From positions 1 to 59,413 of the forward strand of contig JAUXXW010000168.1 of the NCBI GenBank assembly GCA_030684775.1: DNA of 59,413 bases. The letters run 5' to 3'. This document shows positions 19,501 to 26,442 of this stretch, piece after piece; position 1 is the first letter of the stretch, and every line of letters begins with the position of its first letter. A program made the translations under genes and the position numbers. Under the pieces are notes generated by a model, which was given only the letters and a program-made list of their open reading frames with translations, ran no database searches and was not told the origin of the DNA. This DNA comes from Pseudomonadota bacterium (GTDB taxonomy: Bacteria > Pseudomonadota > Gammaproteobacteria > Burkholderiales > Thiobacillaceae).

Positions 19501-19658
19501 GCGCCGGGGTAGACGGCGGTGATGGACAGGGCCGGGGGAGCGACTTCCGGATATTGCGAAACCGGCAGCTTCGGGAACACCAGCGCGCCCGCCAGCAAAA
19601 TGGAAAGCGCCACAACCCAGGCGAAGATAGGACGGTCGATGAAGAAGCGCGGGAGCAT
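16518..19658 (-). CDS. RND multidrug efflux pump, HAE1 (AcrB/MexB) family, 1046 aa
   Basis: Inner-membrane proton/drug antiporter with the length and 12-helix layout of AcrB. The N-terminus MLPRFFIDRPIFAWVVAL is canonical. The proton-relay pair is present in LAIGIVVDDAIVVVENVER in helix 4. The C-terminal region contains the usual VGLIAIIGLSAKNAILIVEF. The frame is open upstream into a REP palindrome, so ATG 19658 is chosen from the conserved start. It lies between the periplasmic adaptor and the outer-membrane lipoprotein in one operon. Substrates cannot be predicted, and no local regulator gene (TetR/MarR/two-component) is present. Confidence 0.96.
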   Translation of the reverse strand: MLPRFFIDRPIFAWVVALSILLAGALVFPKLPVSQYPEVAPPALSITAVYPGASAQVVEDAVTSLIEQEMNGLDNLLYMESNSDSSGVLTLTLTFATGVNLDIASVEAQNRIKRVEARLPDEVRRQGITVAKARRNYMMFVTVFSPDQSLNAIDLGSFTAANVLENLRRVPGVGEANLFGTEYAMRLWLDPLKLASFGMTPGEALQAVQAQNVQLATGELGQLPALPGQQLTATVITQGRLKTPAEFGEILLRTTGSGAAVRLKDVARIELGAQDYSVQARLNGKPTAAIGVKLAPSGNALETAKAVKARMAELAKFFPQGVSWDVPYDTSRFVEISIREVAYTLAEAFFLVFLVMWLFLQNLRAAIIPTLVVPVSLVGTLVGLYLLGYSINVLSLFAMVLAIGIVVDDAIVVVENVERIMTQEGLPAREATSKAMGQIFGAIVGITVVLSAVFIPMAFFTGSVGAIYRQFAVTLVMTMLFSAFLAISLTPALCATLFKGMTREQMEHNTGFFGLFTRFFNRTTSGYLKGVTASVKRPLRMMLVFAGLVGITVFLLLRLPTGFLPDEDQGYLISIVQLPAGATQERTVAVLSHLEQHFLKQPEVAKVVGVAGFSFFGKGQDAAIAFVRLKDWDERTKPDDHALKVVQRANMALFGVKQALIFSLNPPPIPELAAVGGFDFRLQDRSGLGREKLLEARNLVLGMASQDARLAGVRPEGKEPATQLLLDIDRLKASSLGIDMSELNQTLAVALGSAYVNDFIRDGRVLRVVMQLDAHARATPEGLLSLRVRTMKGNMVPLSEIATPRWVVGSPKLDRYNGVPAMKIAGGPAPGRSTGEAMEAMQEIAGKLPPGIGFEWSGTSFEEKLSGAQAPVLFALSLIVVFMCLAALYESWTVPLAVLLVVPLGVFGAVLAVTLRDLPNDVYFKVGLIAIIGLSAKNAILIVEFARQMEAQGKSTLDAVMQACRLRFRPIIMTSIAFIFGVLPLAISSGAGAASRHAIGTGVMGGMIAATVLAVFIVPVLYLLVRKLFPGPIRYHGAALHGDDHE

Positions 19659-19670
19659 GGGGGTTACTCG

Positions 19671-19720
19671 GTAGGGTGCGCCGTGCGCACCGAAATCGTG
19701 GTGCGCACGGCGCACCCTAC
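19671..19720. repeat. REP palindrome, GGTGCGC family
   Basis: GTAGGGTGCGCCGTGCGCACC and its exact inverse separated by 8 nt, ending CTAC. The 21-bp arms pair perfectly. It lies in the 76-nt gap between adaptor and pump genes. Confidence 0.85.
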
Positions 19721-19734
19721 GGGAATCGGACGAA

Positions 19735-20871
19735 TCATGGTTTCGCCGCTACCGCTGTCACCGCCATGCCCGGTCGCGCCTTCTGCACGCCGTTGACGAT
19801 GACCTTCTCGCCGCCCTTGAGTCCTTCGCTGATGATCCAGTCTCCGCCTGCGATGCCACCGGTTTTGACTGGTTGCGCGGCCACCTTGCCGTCGTCGCTG
19901 ACCAGCAGCACGATCTGGCCTTGCGGCGACACCTGCACCGCGCGTTGCGGCACGACGATGGCGTTCGCGGCCTGGGCCACCGGCAGGCGCACGGTGACGA
20001 ACTGGCCCGGCAGCAGGGTGCGATCGGGATTGGCGAACTCGGCGCGCAAACCCACCGATCCGGTGGCCGGGTCTACCGCGAGATCGTTGAACAGGAGCTT
20101 GCCGGGGTGGGCATATTCGCGGCCGTTTTCCAGCAGCAGTTTTACCGGCGCCTTGCTCGCCACGGCCTGGCCCCGGCGCTGCGCTTCGCGCAGATCGAGG
20201 AAGTCGGCGCTCGACTGCGAGAAGTTCACCCAGATCGGGTCGTATTGCTCGATGTTGGCCAATGCGGTGGCTTCGCCCTTGCCCACCAGCGCACCCTCGC
20301 TCACCAGGGCACGGCCGATGCGGCCGGAAATAGGCGCGGTGACCTTGGCATAAGAAAGGTCGATTTCGGATCGTGTCACGGCCGCCTTCGCCGCCAGCAC
20401 CTCGGCATCGGCTTGTAATTTGGCCGCCACGGCCTGATCCAGCTCCTGTTTACTGATCGCCTTGCTGCCCGCAAGCGACTGCATGCGCTCCTGGTTCTGG
20501 CCGGTGATCAATGCCTGCGCCTGTGCCTTGGCCAGATTGGCGCCGGCGCTGGCCAGATTGGCCGCGAGACTGCGGTCGTCGATGCGGAACAGCAGCGCGC
20601 CGGCCTTGACTTCGCTGCCCTCGCGATAGAGACGACGCTCCAGGATGCCTTCCACGCGCGCCGCAACGATTGCCGTGCGTACCGCCTGCAAGCGACCGGG
20701 CGCCTCGATGGTCAACGCCACGCCGCGCGGTGTCGCTATGATGATTTCCACCTCGGGCGGCGGCATGCCGGCCATGCCGCCGGGCGCTGTGGTGGGCTGC
20801 GGTTTGCAGGCGGCGAGCGGGATGAGCAGAAGGGCCGGCAACAACCAGGCCGCTGAGGAATGACGCTTCAA
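19735..20871 (-). CDS. RND periplasmic adaptor lipoprotein (AcrA/MexA family), 378 aa
   Basis: Membrane-fusion protein linking pump and channel. The signal peptide ends in LAAC (Cys22 from the chosen start). The lipoyl/hairpin halves (EAPGRLQAVRTAIVAARVEGIL ... VTAPISGRIGRALVSEG) and the C-terminal barrel (TVRLPVAQAANAIVVPQRAV) follow. TTG 20871 is proposed because GGAG lies 6 nt upstream and it yields MKRHSSAAWLLPALLLIPLAAC. GTG 20886 and longer forms are possible, but the longest would be encoded by the upstream REP-like palindrome. First gene of the efflux operon. Confidence 0.92.
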   Translation of the reverse strand: MKRHSSAAWLLPALLLIPLAACKPQPTTAPGGMAGMPPPEVEIIIATPRGVALTIEAPGRLQAVRTAIVAARVEGILERRLYREGSEVKAGALLFRIDDRSLAANLASAGANLAKAQAQALITGQNQERMQSLAGSKAISKQELDQAVAAKLQADAEVLAAKAAVTRSEIDLSYAKVTAPISGRIGRALVSEGALVGKGEATALANIEQYDPIWVNFSQSSADFLDLREAQRRGQAVASKAPVKLLLENGREYAHPGKLLFNDLAVDPATGSVGLRAEFANPDRTLLPGQFVTVRLPVAQAANAIVVPQRAVQVSPQGQIVLLVSDDGKVAAQPVKTGGIAGGDWIISEGLKGGEKVIVNGVQKARPGMAVTAVAAKP

Positions 20872-20930
20872 GATGGACTCCAACACGAAGAACTTCGGCA
20901 AAACGGGGCCAGAAACATTCACCCTGCGTG

Positions 20931-21002
20931 CAGGCGGCGCCGCTTTCGGGCCGAACCGATGAGCCGAGCGAGGAGTTTCGGCCCGCAAGCGGCGCCGCCT
21001 AC
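20931..21002. repeat. REP-like inverted pair, GGCGGCGCCGC family
   Basis: CAGGCGGCGCCGCTTTCGGG and its inverse CCCGCAAGCGGCGCCGCCTAC flank a 25-nt centre. The right end has the CTAC tail; the left head is degenerate (GTGCAG). It lies between the divergent efflux operon and hisD. Confidence 0.65.
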
Positions 21003-21049
21003 GGCGCGTTTAAATTGCCGACAAGGGCGGACAACGTGAGCCGTAAACA

Positions 21050-21078
21050 GATGCCGAGAGTAAACCAATGGCTATAAT
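21050..21078 (+). promoter_or_regulatory. Possible hisD promoter
   Basis: A perfect TATAAT at 21073-21078, 34 nt before the hisD start codon. The -35 at the matching distance (GATGCC) is poor, so activation or a leaderless-like short 5' region is possible. Confidence 0.45.
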
Positions 21079-21111
21079 TCCGCACCGCATCAAAACAGAC
21101 CCAGGCCCGCC

Positions 21112-22419
21112 ATGTCCGACCTCGCCATCGCCCGTCTCGACGCCGCTTCTCCAGATTTTCGCGCCCGTCTCTCTGAACTTCTGGCGTTCAACGATGCCAC
21201 CGATAGCGCGGTCAGTAATGCGGTTTCGGAAATTCTCGCCGCCGTGAAAGCACGCGGCGACGCGGCAGTTATCGAATACACCGCGCGCTTCGACCGCCTC
21301 GATGTGGCGAACATGGCCGCGCTGGAAATCTCGCAAGACGAACTGCACGCCGCGCTGGGCAAATTACCGTTGCGTCTGGAACAGTCATTGCGCAAGGCCG
21401 CCGAGCGGGTGCGCGTGTATCACGAGAAGCAACGCCAGGAATCCTGGACCTATACCGAGGAAGACGGCACGGTGCTGGGCCAGCAGGTCACCGCGCTGGA
21501 TCGCGTCGGCCTCTATGTGCCGGGCGGCAAGGCGGCTTACCCGTCTTCCGTGCTGATGAACGCCATCCCCGCCAAGGTGGCGGGTGTGAAGGAACTCATC
21601 ATGGTGGTGCCCACCCCGGATGGCGTGAAGAACGATCTGGTGCTCGCCGCCGCCGCCGTGGCCGGGGTCGACCGGGTGTTCTGTATCGGTGGCGCTCAGG
21701 CTGTCGCCGCCCTGGCCTACGGCACCGAGACCATCCCGCAGGTGGACAAGATCGTCGGCCCCGGCAACGCCTATGTGGCCGAAGCCAAGCGCCGCGTATT
21801 CGGCATCGTCGGCATCGACATGATCGCCGGCCCCTCGGAAATCCTGGTGATCTGCGATGGCAAGACTGATCCCGACTGGATCGCGATGGACCTGTTCTCG
21901 CAGGCCGAACACGACGAACTCGCGCAATCCATCCTGATCAGCCCGGATGCCGCCTATCTCGACGCCGTGCAGGCCAGCGTGAACAAACTGTTGCCGACCA
22001 TGCCGCGCCAGGAGGTGATTGCCGCCTCCATCGGCAACCGCGCCGGCCTCATCCTCTGCCGCGACCTCGACGAAGCAGCGGAAATCGCTAATTTCATCGC
22101 CCCGGAACACCTGGAGCTATCGGTGGAAGACCCCAACGCCATGCTGCCCAAGATTCGCCACGCCGGCGCCATCTTCATGGGCCGCAACACCTGCGAGGCG
22201 ATAGGCGACTACTGCGCCGGCCCCAACCACGTGCTGCCCACCTCGCGCACCGCGCGCTTCTCCTCTCCCCTGGGCGTTTACGATTTCCAGAAACGCTCCA
22301 GCCTGATCCACGTCTCCGCCCAGGGCGCCCACACCCTCGGCGAAATCGCCGCGGCCCTGGCCTACGGTGAAGGTTTGCAAGCGCACGGCCGCTCCGCTGA
22401 ATATCGGATGGGGCGTTGA
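21112..22419 (+). CDS. hisD: Histidinol dehydrogenase, 435 aa
   Basis: Catalyses the last two steps of histidine synthesis, L-histidinol to L-histidine, with NAD(+) and a zinc ion. Conserved segments are [27 protein letters not shown], the metal/catalytic region [16 protein letters not shown] with Gln and His, EHLE and GPNHVLPT. Length matches the family (about 430). In many betaproteobacteria hisD sits beside hisG or hisC; here neither is present and the gene stands alone behind a TATAAT box. Confidence 0.97.
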   Translation: MSDLAIARLDAASPDFRARLSELLAFNDATDSAVSNAVSEILAAVKARGDAAVIEYTARFDRLDVANMAALEISQDELHAALGKLPLRLEQSLRKAAERVRVYHEKQRQESWTYTEEDGTVLGQQVTALDRVGLYVPGGKAAYPSSVLMNAIPAKVAGVKELIMVVPTPDGVKNDLVLAAAAVAGVDRVFCIGGAQAVAALAYGTETIPQVDKIVGPGNAYVAEAKRRVFGIVGIDMIAGPSEILVICDGKTDPDWIAMDLFSQAEHDELAQSILISPDAAYLDAVQASVNKLLPTMPRQEVIAASIGNRAGLILCRDLDEAAEIANFIAPEHLELSVEDPNAMLPKIRHAGAIFMGRNTCEAIGDYCAGPNHVLPTSRTARFSSPLGVYDFQKRSSLIHVSAQGAHTLGEIAAALAYGEGLQAHGRSAEYRMGR

Positions 22420-22420
22420 A

Positions 22421-22448
22421 GTAGCGCCGGCATTCGGCGCGGGAAGTA
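22421..22448. repeat. Degenerate single REP, CGCCGGC family
   Basis: GTAGCGCCGGCATTCGGCGC right after hisD. The rest of the 515-nt gap to 22934 contains only a fragment of the C-run/TTT/G-run element at 22576-22601. I see no other gene in it. Confidence 0.5.
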
Positions 22449-22575
22449 GGCTCGTCCGGCGTAATGGCCGACGTTTCTACGCCCCTCGCAAGGTGGTTGT
22501 CATACCGCGGCCAGGCGGTCATTGGATTGCTCCGCGAGGGTTATGCGCGAGTTGAAACCGCTATGTGCCTGGCGG

Positions 22576-22601
22576 CCCCCCCCTTATCCAAAGGGGGGGC
22601 C
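22576..22601. repeat. Fragment of the C-run/TTT/G-run element
   Basis: CCCCCCCCTTATCCAAAGGG followed by more G. This is only one arm, without the ATTTC side arm. Confidence 0.55.
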
Positions 22602-22934
22602 TTGTTGCGTTTGATGATCTCGGCCATGGGGATGGAGACGACGAGAGTGGCGGATGAGTACTCCCTCGCAATCCGTATGCCAGAGGTAAAACGTTTTTAT
22701 TTCAGTGAGTTGGTGGTGTGAGTCGTTGTCGCAAAGATGACAAGCGGGGGTAGGGATGGTGACGCTCGACAATCCGGTGGTGCGGTTTTCCGGCGTTTAT
22801 GCCGCCGAACGACGGTCATCGCGGCTCTTGGGCCAGGAGCCCCGGCAAGGCCGCGATCGCGGGTCCGCGGAGTCGGCTTTTGCTATGCTCGCGTCTTTCC
22901 TCTGGCCGGCGGCCCATTTTTCGGAGCAGTACAG

Positions 22935-23471
22935 ATGGCTTCTTTTGCGGAGCAGTTATTAAAAGCCGGCCTGGTCGACAATAAAAAAGTCAAACAGGCC
23001 AACCACGACAAGAGCAAGCAGAAGAAGGTCGAGCGCCGGACCGGCACGCAAAGTGTCGATGAAGCACGCCTGGCCGCGCTCGAAATGCAACGCAAGAATG
23101 CAGAACGAGCCCGCGAACTCAATGCCCAGCGCGATGCGGCCGCCACCCAAAAGGCGATCGAGGCGCAAATCGCCCAGATGGTGCGGGAGAATCGCCAGAG
23201 CAAGGGTACTGGCGACATCGCCTACAACTTCACCCGAGGCAACAAGATCGACCGGCTGTATGTGTCGGCCGCGGTCAAGGCGCATTTAACGGCCGGGCAC
23301 CTGGTGATCGTCTGCCAGGGCGGCAGCACCGAATTGGTTCCCCGGGTTATCGCCGACAAGATCGCCGAGCGCGATGCCTCGCTCGTCGTTCGGGTAAACA
23401 AGACCAGCACCGAGATCGCTGCGGACGACCCATATGCCGCCTTCCAGATTCCGGATGACTTGATGTGGTAG
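22935..23471 (+). CDS. DUF2058 family protein (YaiL-like), 178 aa
   Basis: The N-terminus MASFAEQLLKAGLVDNKKVKQANHDK, a long charged coiled-coil (residues ~20-95, Lys/Arg/Glu/Ala-rich) and a compact C-terminal domain (IDRLYVSAAVKAHLTAGHLVIV ... YAAFQIPDDLMW) match DUF2058. These proteins have been labelled nucleoprotein/polynucleotide-associated, but the biochemical role is not established. ATG 22935 is chosen from the conserved start with GGAG 9 nt upstream. The following amidohydrolase gene overlaps its last codons. Confidence 0.88.
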   Translation: MASFAEQLLKAGLVDNKKVKQANHDKSKQKKVERRTGTQSVDEARLAALEMQRKNAERARELNAQRDAAATQKAIEAQIAQMVRENRQSKGTGDIAYNFTRGNKIDRLYVSAAVKAHLTAGHLVIVCQGGSTELVPRVIADKIAERDASLVVRVNKTSTEIAADDPYAAFQIPDDLMW

Positions 23472-24550
23472 CGCGGGTGAGGGTTAGTACCACGGAAAGC
23501 AACACACGACGCCAATTACTGAAATTCGGGCTCATTTTCCCGTTTGCCGCCTGGCTTTCTCCAACCGCCGACGCACAATCGGCTTCACCGACCACAGCGC
23601 TCAAGTCGGGCTATGCCGCACGCCTGAAGCGCATCCTCGCCGACGGCCAGTTGCCGTATATCGATATCGAAAGCTCATGTAACCCCACCAAGGTCGACAT
23701 CGCCTTCGTCGTCCGGAGCATGGATGAGTTGAACATCGGCCTGATGGCGCTTTCGGCCGACCCGACCAAGGGCCAGTTCGCCAAGGGCATCCGTTTTGAC
23801 AACCTGTCGGAACGATTGCTCGCAGCTTTCCCTGACCGTTTCATACCGGTTGGCAATGGCGGCCAACCTCCTTTCATCACCGAGGCGCCGGACGAGTTCT
23901 TTGCCGCCCAGGAAGCCGCCGCTGCAAGGAGCCCGATGTTCCTGCTCGGCGAGTTCGAGATGCGGCATTACCCTTCGCCACGGCAGGTGAAGCGAGGGGA
24001 ACTGGATCGCGATGTCGATGTCACCATCGATGGTTCAGTCGGGCATCAACTGTTCGCCCTGAGCGAGAAGCTGGGCCTGCCTTTCCAGTTGCACTACGAA
24101 GTCGAAGACCGGCTGCTGCCGCCTTTGGAACGGATGCTGGATCAGTACCCCAAGGCAAAGGTCATCTGGTGCCATGCAGGACAGGTGCGTTACATCGAGC
24201 GGGCATCGAGCTATTCACCCGCGTATGTGGAGGGCCTGATCAAGCGTTTTCCCAACCTTTGGTTCGACACGGCGTTCGGTGATGCCATGTCTGTCTACCC
24301 AGTCAGCAACCAGCGCCATTCCCGGGTGTGGGGCACGTTCGGCACCCTCAGGGATGATTGGAAGGATCTCCTGGTGGCCTACCCGGAACGTTTTCTGTCC
24401 GCGCTGGATTTGGGCGGCGACCGCATCGAGCAGATCGCGGACTACGACCGCAAACACCGGGACTTCCTGCGCCGGCTGTCCCAAGAGACCCAACACCAAA
24501 TTGCCTATCGAACTGCGTGGACCCTGCTGTTTGGGGGTGAGTTTGTTTGA
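23465..24550 (+). CDS. Tat-exported amidohydrolase-like protein, 361 aa
   Basis: The N-terminal TRRQLLKFGLIFPFAAWLSP followed by ADAQS is a twin-arginine signal with a likely cleavage site near residue 37. The body resembles the amidohydrolase_2 (TIM-barrel) superfamily: YIDIESSCNPTKVD near the start, LPFQLHYEVED and VIWCHAGQ in the middle, and SALDLGGDR near the C-terminus. The usual HxH of the first strand is not seen (DIESSCNP instead), so metal binding may be altered. The start is GTG 23465, overlapping the DUF2058 stop; GTG 23477 is also possible. Substrate unknown. Confidence 0.75.
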   Translation: MVARVRVSTTESNTRRQLLKFGLIFPFAAWLSPTADAQSASPTTALKSGYAARLKRILADGQLPYIDIESSCNPTKVDIAFVVRSMDELNIGLMALSADPTKGQFAKGIRFDNLSERLLAAFPDRFIPVGNGGQPPFITEAPDEFFAAQEAAAARSPMFLLGEFEMRHYPSPRQVKRGELDRDVDVTIDGSVGHQLFALSEKLGLPFQLHYEVEDRLLPPLERMLDQYPKAKVIWCHAGQVRYIERASSYSPAYVEGLIKRFPNLWFDTAFGDAMSVYPVSNQRHSRVWGTFGTLRDDWKDLLVAYPERFLSALDLGGDRIEQIADYDRKHRDFLRRLSQETQHQIAYRTAWTLLFGGEFV

Positions 24551-24721
24551 CAGTCTACGTAGGCTTAGGCCGAACAAAGACACCCACACCATGAGCCTGG
24601 CCGTCTGAAATGGCTCGAAAGCGGCCCCCGATAATTCATTAGATTCTTTCGAATCAAGTGAGAATCAAACAGCTCAGGCTCGCATTCCTGCCGTCACCTG
24701 CGCGTGCAAGAACAGCAGTTC

Positions 24722-24750
24722 GTAGGTTGGGCAAAGCGAAGCGTGCCCAA
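24722..24750. repeat. Single REP, GTTGGGC family
   Basis: GTAGGTTGGGCAAAGCGAAG...TGCCCAA without an inverted partner. The surrounding 24551-24829 shows no other feature. Confidence 0.75.
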
Positions 24751-24829
24751 GTCAAAAGCAAAACCGGGGCAGCGCCGTTCCGCTGCGAGTGAAGTTGCGT
24801 GCGAAGCTTAAACCAGCTGGATTATTGTC

Positions 24830-26347
24830 TTGACGCTGGGGTCCACCATAGTCATCGCCGACATGACGGTGATCAACCCGTTCGACTTTTTCCTGGAGGA
24901 ATACGCCAAGGACTACCCGTTCGAATACGACCAACAATTGACCAAGGAACTGGTGCCTTATTGCGAGCGGGTCGAATCCGGCCCGCTTCTGCTGGCCTGG
25001 CTGAAGGAAGTGGACCACACACCACGCTCCACCCAGGACTTCCTGGTGGACATCAATTAGTAAGTCTGGAAGGCCCTGCAATACAACATCCGCATGGAAC
25101 CCGGCGTGCAGACCTGCGAGGAAACGCTGGCTCTGGGCCGTGGCTCCTGCGCCATCTCGGCTTTGCCGCCCGCTTCGTTTCCGGCTACCTGGTGCAACTC
25201 ACCGCCGACCTGAAATCGCTTGACGGCCCTTCCGGCCCGGAAGCCGATTTCACCGATCTGCACGCCTGGGCCGAGGTCTACGTGCCGGGCGCCGGCTGGC
25301 TTGGCCTCGACCCCACCTCCGGCCTGTTCGCCGGGGAAAACCATATCCCGCTGGCATGCACGCCGGACCCGGTCAGCGCGGCGCCGGTGACCGGCGCCAC
25401 GGATGAATGCGAGGTCACCTTCAGCTTCGACAACAGTGTCGTGCGCATCCATGAAGATCCGCGCGTCACCAAGCCCTACCGCGACGACCAGTGGGCCGCC
25501 ATCGACGCACTGGGACGCGCGGTGGACGCGAAACTGAGCGAAAACGACGTGCGCCTGACCATGGGAGGTGAACCCACCTTCGTTTCCATCGACGACATGG
25601 AATCGGCGCAGTGGAACACCGCCGCGTTCGGCGATCACAAACTGGATCGCGCGCGGGATCTGTGGCAGCGCCTGAGCAAGCACTTCGCGCTGGGGATCTT
25701 CTGGCGCGGTGACGGCGTGCCGCATCGAATTCCGCTTCCCACGCATCGGCACGGTCAATATCGACGACATCGAAATCGAACTGCGCAGCGCCATCGAACC
25801 CTGGCATGTCCTGGGTGAAGAAGTCAGCCATATCGGCACCGCCCGCTTCGTCGATTCCTCGGTGGAACGGGTACAGATCATGGTCACCGGCCTGACCGAC
25901 AACCGCTATGTGGTCGCCTGCAACGGCCGCCGGGTGCCGCTGAAATCGACCGGCCGCCACGGCGAATACGTGAGCGGCATCCGCTACCGCGCCTGGCAAC
26001 CGCCCTCCGCGCTGCACCCCACCATCGGCGTGCACAGCCCGCTGGTGATCGACCTGATCGACACCTGGACCGGCAAGGCCATCGGCGGCTGCGCCTATCA
26101 CGTCAGCCACCCTGGCGGGCGCAGCTACGACACCTTCCCGATCAACGCCTTTGAGGCCGAGTCGCGTCGCGTCAACCGCTACCAGGACTGGAACCACACC
26201 CCCGGCCAGGTCGCCGAGCCGCCCGACCTCGCCAGCCTGGCCAGATTCGTCCCCGAAGGCGGTGGCCCGCGCCCGATGGCGCCGCCTCCGGAAGAGCCCA
26301 CGCTGGAATATCCCTACACCCTGGATCTGCGGCGAAAACCCGAGTGA
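24830..26347 (+). pseudogene. Wrecked transglutaminase/DUF2126 protein gene
   Basis: Remnant of the ~1100-residue transglutaminase-like/DUF2126 protein. The N-terminal ~80 residues are absent; homology begins at VIADMTVINPFDFFLEEYAK. Two adjacent stops TAG TAA (25058-25063) follow FLVDIN. A frameshift at TCCTGC (25145-25150) removes the segment that normally carries the catalytic Cys region after GSC; 34 nt lost between short direct repeats would fit the frames. The frame then continues with HLGFAARFVSGYL, DLHAWAEVYVPGAGW and TMGGEPTFVSIDDME. Near 25690-25715 most of the DUF2126 core is missing (HFALGIFWRGDG joins CRIEFRFPRIG in another frame). The C-terminus to PYTLDLRRKPE is preserved. Sizes of lost segments are inferred from the family. 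Confidence 0.85.
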
Positions 26348-26354
26348 CACCTGA

Positions 26355-26412
26355 GTAGCGCCGGCATCCTTGCCGGCGTTTTTGGCCTACCAGAAGTGCC
26401 CGCCGGCACTAC
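26355..26412. repeat. REP/BIME pair, CGCCGGC family
   Basis: GTAGCGCCGGCATCCTTGCC...GGCG with T-run, then the inverted partner CGCCGGCACTAC. It may act as a terminator behind the pseudogene. Confidence 0.75.
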
Positions 26413-26442
26413 TTGGACGCGTTGCTTCGGTAGTATTCAGCC

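Noticed and set aside
17334-19796. An 820-codon open frame on the plus strand
   Set aside because: Antisense shadow of the RND pump gene, His/Gln/Gly/Arg-rich and without any recognisable motif.
22584-22772. A 62-codon minus-strand frame with Cys-x2-Cys
   Set aside because: It overlaps a repeat fragment and has only one Cys pair and no homology that I recognise; probably chance.
24551-24829. Search for a promoter or small RNA before the transglutaminase pseudogene
   Set aside because: Only a single REP (24722-24750) is visible; no convincing promoter boxes or terminator.
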